Shown: positions 40,577 to 45,479 of the stretch, one piece after another
Position numbering within the stretch: position 1 is the stretch's first letter
Layout of the letters: the number at the start of each line of letters is the position of its first letter
NCBI GenBank assembly: GCA_947477565.1
Contig: CANJUR010000032.1
Location: forward strand, 1-45,479
From: Deltaproteobacteria bacterium
GTDB taxonomy: Bacteria > Myxococcota_A > Polyangia > Polyangiales > Ga0077539
DNA: 45,479 bases
Reading direction: 5' to 3'
The notes under the pieces: generated by a model
Told to the model about the DNA's origin: nothing
The model's input: only the letters and a program-made list of their open reading frames with translations
The model's database searches: none
Program-made: the position numbers and the translations under genes

Positions 40577-42247
40577 ATGGCGCAGATCGACAAGTACATC
40601 CAGCACCTGCTTCGCTTCGAGGCCCTCTCGCTGATGGTGACCTCCAACGGGCCCGTGGTCGCACGGCTCTCGTCCGGCGCCGAGAAGGCCTCCACGCAGA
40701 CCGTCGAGCACGCGCTCCTCGTCGCAGCCGTCCACGAGAGCGCACCCGCGGCGGCCCTCGCCGACATCCGCAGCTCCCGCATGACGAAATTCCAGTACCC
40801 GCTGGACGCCCCGACGGTGACCGTGGAGGTCACCCCGACGCCCGGCGCGTGGAAGCTCCTGCTCACTCCCCTTCCCACCGATTCGACCGCCGCGCCCCCG
40901 GTGCGTCTGCCCCCGGCCGTGAGCACGCCGCCGCGTCCGTCGGCTCCGTCCATCGATCGTCAGCCCCGCATCGAGCCCGCGCGCCCGCTCGCAGGAGAGG
41001 CTCCGCGGGTGTCTGCGGCCGACTCTCCGAGGCTGAGCCGTCCAGACATTCCGAGGGTCGATGCGCGGCCCGAGAGCCCCCCGGCGGCGTACTCCCGCGT
41101 GACAGAGCCTGTCGGCGACCTGGAAGACGATCGACCGGGCGACACCACGGGCATCGACCTTCTTCTTCGTCACATGGCCAGGGTCGGCGCGAGCGACCTG
41201 CACCTCGCCACCGGGCGGCCGCCGATGATGCGACTGCACGGCGAGATTCGTCCGCTGCCCGGCGATCACCTCCCGCTGACGGCGGAGGCGCTGCGGGCGC
41301 TGATCCTGCCGACGATGAAGCTCATCGCGCGAAAGGAATACGCGGAGCACAACGACGCCGACTACGCCCACGAGATTGCCGGCCTCGCGCGCTTCCGGTG
41401 CAACGCGCTGGTGGAGCGTCGCGGTCCGTCCGCGGTGCTGCGGCGCATCCCGATGGAGATTGTTCCGGCGGAGGATCTCGGGCTTTCGCGCGCCGTGCTC
41501 GACCTCTGCGACCTGCCGAAGGGCCTCGTGCTGATGACCGGTCCGACGGGATCTGGCAAGAGCACCACCCTTGCGTCGGTCATCGACCGCATCAACACCC
41601 ATCGCAAAGACCACATCATCACGATCGAAGACCCGATCGAGTTTGTTCATCGCAACAAGCGCTGCCTGGTAAACCAGCGCGAGGTGGGGGTGCACACCGA
41701 CGGCTTCAAGCAGGCCCTGCGCGCGGCGCTGCGCGAAGATCCGGACGTCGTGATGGTCGGCGAGTTGCGCGACCTGGAGACCACCGCGATCGCCATCGAG
41801 ACCGCGGAGACGGGGCATCTCGTCTTCGGCACGCTGCACACGCGCACGGCCCCGAGCACCATCGACCGCATCATCGACCAGTTTCCCGCCGAGCGTCAGC
41901 CGCAGATTCGCGCGATGCTGGCCGACTCGCTGAAAGGCGTCATCTCGCAGTCGCTCTGCAAGCGCATCGGCGGCGGGCGCATCGCTGCGTACGAGGTGCT
42001 GCTGGTCACGCCCGCGGTGTCCAACCTCATCCGCGAGGGCAAGACTTTCCAGCTCTACGGCGTGATGCAGACCTCGCGGCAACTCGGGATGATTCCGCAG
42101 CACGACGCCCTCTGCGAACTGGTGCGCTCGGGCAAGGTCGATATCCGCGAGGCGTACAGCCGCAGCTACAGCAAGAACGACTTCCGAACGTCCCTCCACC
42201 ACGCGGGCATCACCCTGCCGCCGGGGATCTCCGCCCGCGAGGCCTGA
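40577..42247 (+). CDS. PilT-like type IV pilus retraction ATPase, paralog 2
   Basis: The 556-residue paralog has the same N-terminal domain as its neighbour (QIDKYIQHLLRFEALSLMV ... VTVEVTPTPGAWKLLL). A Pro/Arg-rich linker of ~90 residues (about 100-190) is absent from paralog 1. The core has ASDLHLATG, GLARFRCNALVE, Walker A GPTGSGKST (322-330), TIEDPIEFVH, REDPDVVMVGELRD, FGTLHTRTA and NLIREGKTFQL. AGGGTTCAGGGCG lies just before ATG 40577. Both ATPases keep all catalytic boxes. They probably arose by duplication and may form mixed or alternative retraction motors, like the PilT/PilU pairs of other bacteria; this is inference. Confidence 0.9.
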   Translation: MAQIDKYIQHLLRFEALSLMVTSNGPVVARLSSGAEKASTQTVEHALLVAAVHESAPAAALADIRSSRMTKFQYPLDAPTVTVEVTPTPGAWKLLLTPLPTDSTAAPPVRLPPAVSTPPRPSAPSIDRQPRIEPARPLAGEAPRVSAADSPRLSRPDIPRVDARPESPPAAYSRVTEPVGDLEDDRPGDTTGIDLLLRHMARVGASDLHLATGRPPMMRLHGEIRPLPGDHLPLTAEALRALILPTMKLIARKEYAEHNDADYAHEIAGLARFRCNALVERRGPSAVLRRIPMEIVPAEDLGLSRAVLDLCDLPKGLVLMTGPTGSGKSTTLASVIDRINTHRKDHIITIEDPIEFVHRNKRCLVNQREVGVHTDGFKQALRAALREDPDVVMVGELRDLETTAIAIETAETGHLVFGTLHTRTAPSTIDRIIDQFPAERQPQIRAMLADSLKGVISQSLCKRIGGGRIAAYEVLLVTPAVSNLIREGKTFQLYGVMQTSRQLGMIPQHDALCELVRSGKVDIREAYSRSYSKNDFRTSLHHAGITLPPGISAREA

Positions 42248-42295
42248 TCCGCGCGTTGACACGCCTGCCCGGGAGCGTGTTCATCTCGTGGACCG

Positions 42296-42814
42296 ATGCG
42301 CTTTCGTCCTGGTCTTGTTGCGCTCCCTCTCGCGGTGCCCCTGCTGCCTCTCCACGGGGGTGCGCAGGCCCGCTTGAGCATCGTCACCACCAGGGTTTTG
42401 CGTGCGGTCCACCGCGACGTCTACGGCGTCAACCTGGAGTACCCGTCGGCCAACGTCGCGGCCGTGCGCACCGTCGCCGCGGGGCCATCCCCGCGCTGCT
42501 CGACCGGGTGCGCGGAAGATCCGCCCTCGCGGGTCAGCGATCGTGCGTACTCCCCGTGGGCGATGCAGGGCGGCGCGTGTCAGGCCGTGGATGCGCGGCG
42601 GGTGCGCCCGAAGGTGCTGGCCCACCGGCTTTGGCGCGAGCACTTCGGCGACCAGCTTCTCGCGGTGGCGTCCGCGGACGTCCCGACCGACGAGAGCGAC
42701 GGTCCCATCTCCTGGGATGGCTTCGCGGGGACGGCGTCGTTTCTCAAGGGGTATGCGAGCCTCGCGGCCGGGCGACGACGGTCGCAGCCTCGCGGCAATC
42801 GGAGGTGCGCGTGA
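42296..42814 (+). CDS. Hypothetical exported protein, possibly decayed
   Basis: The 172-residue frame has a signal-like N-terminus (LVALPLAVPLLPLHGGAQA) and two coherent stretches: TRVLRAVHRDVYGVNLEYPS and RPKVLAHRLWREHFGDQLLA followed by SWDGFAGTASFLKGY. They recall parts of a glycoside-hydrolase-like protein, but the ~60 residues between look out of frame, so this may be a shortened, frameshifted relic. The TGA overlaps the GTG of the acyltransferase (GTGA). No family can be claimed. Confidence 0.42.
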   Translation: MRFRPGLVALPLAVPLLPLHGGAQARLSIVTTRVLRAVHRDVYGVNLEYPSANVAAVRTVAAGPSPRCSTGCAEDPPSRVSDRAYSPWAMQGGACQAVDARRVRPKVLAHRLWREHFGDQLLAVASADVPTDESDGPISWDGFAGTASFLKGYASLAAGRRRSQPRGNRRCA

Positions 42815-43395
42815 GTTACCGTGGATTGGCGACGGCGGTGCTGCGGGTCGCTGGGTGGCGCTTCGAGGGCGAGCTGCCGCGGGAGAAGAAATACGTCTGC
42901 ATCGCGTACCCGCACACGAGCAACTGGGACGGGTTCTTGATGATCACCGTCGCTACGCAGCTTGGGTTGAAGGCACGCTGGATGATCAAGGAGTCATGGA
43001 CGAAGGGACTGCTCGGCGCTGCGCTGCGCGACCTCGGGGCCATCGGCATCGACCGGAGCCGGGCGCACAGCGTCGTTGCGCAGATGGTCGCGGAGTTTGC
43101 GCGGCACGAGGAGTTCGTGCTGGGTGTCCCGCCGGAGGGGACGCGCTCGCGCACGGAGTACTGGAAATCGGGCTTCTATCATATCGCCGTGGGAGCCCGG
43201 GTGCCGGTGGTTCCGGCGTACATCGACTTCGGACAGAAGCGCGCTGGAATGGGCCCGCCCATGATGATGACCGGCGACGTCTGCGCGGACATGGACCGCT
43301 TGCGAGAGTTCTACGGCTCGCTCCAGCTGCGTGCGTATTCGCCGGAAAATGTGGGGCCGATTCGGCTGCGCGAGGAGACCGCGACGCCGCGCTGA
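42811..43395 (+). CDS. PlsC-like 1-acylglycerol-3-phosphate acyltransferase family protein
   Basis: The 194-residue protein has the two acyltransferase motifs: H35-x4-D40 in PHTSNWDGF, the catalytic pair, and E109 in VPPEGTRSR, the phosphate-binding motif. It then has FYHIAVGARVPVVPAYIDFG as the third block. It transfers a fatty acyl chain to a lysophospholipid or related acceptor at the inner membrane. It is shorter than classical PlsC (~240) and lacks an obvious N-terminal transmembrane helix. GTG 42811 is preceded by GGAGG with a 5-base spacer and overlaps the previous stop. It converges on the CAP gene with a 3-bp gap. Confidence 0.87.
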   Translation: MSYRGLATAVLRVAGWRFEGELPREKKYVCIAYPHTSNWDGFLMITVATQLGLKARWMIKESWTKGLLGAALRDLGAIGIDRSRAHSVVAQMVAEFARHEEFVLGVPPEGTRSRTEYWKSGFYHIAVGARVPVVPAYIDFGQKRAGMGPPMMMTGDVCADMDRLREFYGSLQLRAYSPENVGPIRLREETATPR

Positions 43396-43398
43396 AGG

Positions 43399-44346
43399 TC
43401 AGACGTCGAGGGTGTCGATCTGCACCACGCGGCCGCGTGCCGGGGCCGGGGTCCGGGTGCGCGGGGCGGGCGTCGGGGGCGCCGCGCGCGGAGGTGTCGG
43501 CGTCGTAGGCGCCGCAGCCGAAGGGGCCGCGGGCGACGACGGAACCTCGATGCGAACCGGTCCGAAGGGAGTCTGCAGTGTGTAGACCTGCGGCGATGGG
43601 GCGGCGCGTGCCGCGGTGGGTGCGGGTGCGGGTGCGGGTGCGGGTGCGGGTGGGGTCGGCTGGCGGGCGAGACCGAGGCCCGTGAGAAGCTGCTCCAGCC
43701 CGGGGATGCCCTGCACGGGGAGGTTTGGGAGCATCGGCGCGGTCATGGGGGCGATGGGCGGGGAGTCTTCTGCGTCGTCGTCGCTGTCGGTCTCCTCGTC
43801 GTCGTCGTCCGCGGGGGAGAGCGCGACGCTCGGCGGTGGCGCGGCGACGGCGATCGGTGGGGCGGCGACGACGGCGGCGGGTGCGTCGGAGAGGGTCGCA
43901 AAGAGCTGCGTGACCCACACCTGATCGCCCTGGCGCACGATGCCGATGCCGACGGCGCGCTGCCCACGTTCGACCATGTTCTCGTGGTGTCCGGGGCTTC
44001 GGAGGAGGGCTTGTTGCGCGGCCTCGGGCGACTGGTTGATAGCGATGTTTTCGGCGACGGTGGTCCAGTGCAGGCCCGCGTGGGAGACGCGATCGGCGGG
44101 CTGACCGGTGCTCGGGGAGACGTGGGAGAAGAAGTGCGCGCGCGCCATCTCCATGGAGTGCGACTCGGCGATGGCGTCGAGCCGCGGGTCTTCCGCGAGC
44201 GCGGGGACGGAGCAGCGGGCGCGCTCGGCGTTGATGGCGCCGACCATCGAAGCGACGTCCGTGTGGTCTACGGACTGCGCAGACGCGAGCGGGGCGATGA
44301 GGGAGACGACGAGGCTGGTCAGGACGAGCGTTCGACGGATGATCAT
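43399..44346 (-). CDS. Secreted CAP (SCP/PR1) domain protein
   Basis: The 315-residue product starts at ATG 44344-44346, with GGAGG nine bases upstream. After a signal peptide (VLTSLVVSLIAPLASAQS) comes a CAP domain of ~125 residues (MVGAINAERARCSVPALAED, SHSMEMARAHFFSHVSPSTG, TVAENIAINQSPEAA, LRSPGHHENMV, VGIGIVRQGDQVWVTQLFA), which keeps the conserved His/Glu cavity residues. The C-terminal ~170 residues are low complexity: an acidic run DDDDEETDSDDDAED, an (AP)n tract, and a conserved-looking end GRVVQIDTLDV. The CAP domain may bind lipids or act on other proteins; its function in bacteria is open. Confidence 0.86.
   Translation of the reverse strand: MIIRRTLVLTSLVVSLIAPLASAQSVDHTDVASMVGAINAERARCSVPALAEDPRLDAIAESHSMEMARAHFFSHVSPSTGQPADRVSHAGLHWTTVAENIAINQSPEAAQQALLRSPGHHENMVERGQRAVGIGIVRQGDQVWVTQLFATLSDAPAAVVAAPPIAVAAPPPSVALSPADDDDEETDSDDDAEDSPPIAPMTAPMLPNLPVQGIPGLEQLLTGLGLARQPTPPAPAPAPAPAPTAARAAPSPQVYTLQTPFGPVRIEVPSSPAAPSAAAPTTPTPPRAAPPTPAPRTRTPAPARGRVVQIDTLDV
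43616..43651 (+). repeat. Hexanucleotide repeat (GTGCGG)n in the CAP gene
   Basis: About six copies of a 6-bp unit encode the (Ala-Pro)n tract of the CAP protein on the opposite strand. Changes in unit number keep the frame. Confidence 0.9.
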
Positions 44347-44521
44347 GGTGGTGGCCTCCAGGCAGACGGTTGCCAGCACGGATGGTGCCGAGGATGAAGG
44401 AAGCCGTGGCCTGACGAGGGAGACCGCGAGACGAGCGACGGGAGGGGGGGCGCGTGAGGCGAGGGGCGTGTGCGTCGTTGGCAGTGAGGGATGCCAACGC
44501 GTGGTCACTCTCTGGCGGCGA

Positions 44522-44848
44522 TCAGGGGGCGCCGCAGGCGAGCCACTCGCCGAGTTGGCGACGCGCGGCTTCCGACACGGTGGTGCTGCCCTGGGGCATC
44601 GCGGTGTTGACCGCGCTCGGGCCCGCAGCGGACTCAGAATCGATGGCAGTCGAGTTGGCTCGAATCAGCGCGAGCGTCGATAGCGCCGGGCGCGTGCCGC
44701 TGGCGTGGCAGCGGTCGCAGTAGGTCGCGAAGAACTGTCGGCCGAAGTTGTCGTACGTGAGCGTGCTGTTGGTGGGACAGGTGGCGCCAGAGCCTCCGCC
44801 GCTGCAGCCAATCGCCAGGAACCCGAGCACGAGAAAGAGCTTCTTCAT
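44522..44848 (-). CDS. Small cytochrome c-like lipoprotein
   Basis: The 108-residue product has a lipoprotein signal (MKKLFLVLGFLAIGC, Cys15), a Gly/Ser linker, one haem-binding motif C44-x2-C47-H48 (YCDRCHASG) and a likely axial Met in NTAMPQGST. This is the minimal layout of a c-type cytochrome domain, expected to carry electrons at the periplasmic side of a membrane. I chose ATG 44846-44848, with GAGGTG seven bases upstream; a frame start at 44875 precedes the signal. The 175 bp to the CAP gene start (same strand, upstream of CAP) may hold the CAP promoter. Confidence 0.82.
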   Translation of the reverse strand: MKKLFLVLGFLAIGCSGGGSGATCPTNSTLTYDNFGRQFFATYCDRCHASGTRPALSTLALIRANSTAIDSESAAGPSAVNTAMPQGSTTVSEAARRQLGEWLACGAP

Positions 44849-45340
44849 AAGGCACCTCAAGGAGTGAACGAACACAGAAGGGTTCGGTGGGGCGTGTGGG
44901 ATCTACGCGAGGTCACCGACGGTCTGTTCGCTTGATCGCCACGACGGGGGGAAAGCTTCATCCGTAAAGTCGGCAGGTGTTTTCATTCAGCGGGCGGCGG
45001 CGGGAATCGAGCGCCCCGGCCAGCTCCTGTAGGCGACCCACCGAAGCCGAAGTCCGTGGCCATCACGGCGCGGTCGCTCCACTGCCCCGGCGACACTCCG
45101 ACACGCGCAGAAGCCGACTCCGTCACGCGCAGAAGCCGACTCCAGAGATCCTGACCTGAGAAGTCGGTGGTGATGCCGCGCGTCCCGGCCGTGGCTGCGA
45201 CGAAGCTCGCTCGACCTCACCCCGCGCTGCCGCGCAGCCCCTCTCCCAGGAGGTTCACTTCGGGACACATCTCGCGATTCGTCTGTAATTAAGATTGATT
45301 CGTGCGCTCGATGGGTGGTTGGCGTGGCCGTCTACAGAGC
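44849..45340. other. About 490 bp without a supported gene
   Basis: A minus-strand frame ending with TGA at 44983-44985 (ITTDFSGQDLWSRLLRVTES, then VMATDFGFGGSPTGAGRG) has no start because a stop lies upstream, and it could be a gene remnant. A 20-bp direct repeat, CACGCGCAGAAGCCGACTCC, occurs at 45102-45121 and 45124-45143 inside it. The stretch 45280-45301 is AT-rich. No promoter or domain is clear. Confidence 0.4.
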
Positions 45341-45349
45341 GCCGGCTCC

Positions 45350-45457
45350 GTGATCGCGGACGGGCCTTCGGCCCTGCGATCACTAAAGCCGGGGCCTGGA
45401 ATGGACCGCCCGGCCTGCGCCGGGCTATCTGCATGAGCGTCGGTCGCGGGAGCGACC
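45350..45457 (+). ncRNA. Cluster of three strong hairpins; possible structured RNA or intron start
   Basis: Three perfect stems follow each other: GTGATCGC (45350-45357) with GCGATCAC (45376-45383), enclosing an inner GGGCC/GGCCC stem; GCCCGG (45408-45413) with CCGGGC (45420-45425); and GGTCGC (45442-45447) with GCGACC (45452-45457). Nothing in these frames looks coding. GTGCG at 45302-45306 would fit the 5' end of a group II intron (GUGYG), in which case the reverse transcriptase would lie beyond the window. This is speculative. Confidence 0.3.
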
Positions 45458-45479
45458 GCCGGAGGGATGTAGGTGGCCG

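Noticed and set aside
44987..45268. Minus-strand 93-codon ORF
   Set aside because: Arg/Ser/Gly-rich low-complexity translation; a neighbouring frame looks more protein-like but lacks a start.

Overview
The window comes from a high-GC genome of the Myxococcota type, most likely order Polyangiales. The evidence is the many Cys-rich 'DTG/DAG' surface lipoproteins, a MYXO-CTERM protein, MopE-like metal-binding motifs, tandem PilT ATPases, and frequent GTG starts overlapping upstream TGA codons.

Layout. (1) 1-1990 is chromosomal backbone: the tail of a secreted Cys-rich protein, a pyrimidine-nucleoside phosphorylase gene (deoA type) and tRNA-Gln(TTG). (2) 2047-23030 is an accessory region. It starts 57 bp past the tRNA with a tyrosine-recombinase remnant and ends with an ISNCY-type transposase remnant and an inverted repeat. 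It is a mosaic of intact genes (ferritin-like lipoprotein, Cys-rich lipoproteins, rhodanese-like/putative zinc-enzyme fusion, bestrophin, phospholipase D-like lipoprotein) and many decapitated or frameshifted genes. At least six copies of one repeat (called R here) occur only in this region, and nearly all lie exactly where a gene is cut. A second, about 191-bp repeat forms an inverted pair around a 1.26-kb segment (4308-5949). (3) Inside the accessory region, 9061-16230 has visibly lower G+C and different codon usage. It carries a giant hybrid histidine kinase, a translationally coupled REC/HD-GYP regulator and a cysteine synthase, between transposase remnants; a betaproteobacterium-like donor is inferred. 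(4) 23224-44848 is backbone again: a radical SAM/DUF2344 fusion, prs, small membrane proteins, metal-binding and vWA lipoproteins, a HAD-like protein coupled to a MYXO-CTERM protein, an SPFH protein, an amine oxidase, queE, two tandem PilT-like ATPases with a shared unusual N-terminal domain, an acyltransferase, a CAP-domain protein and a small cytochrome c. (5) 44849-45479 has no convincing gene but ends in a run of strong hairpins that may be the start of a structured RNA, possibly a group II intron continuing past the edge.

How genes work together. The kinase and HD-GYP protein should form one phosphorelay controlling cyclic-di-GMP breakdown. The rhodanese/zinc-domain protein and the bestrophin converge with no gap and may form an inorganic-carbon or anion module. 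PilT1/PilT2 look like retraction ATPases for type IV pili. Many of the remaining products are exported or surface-anchored lipoproteins of unknown role. All functional statements rest on motif recognition by eye; no database search was possible.
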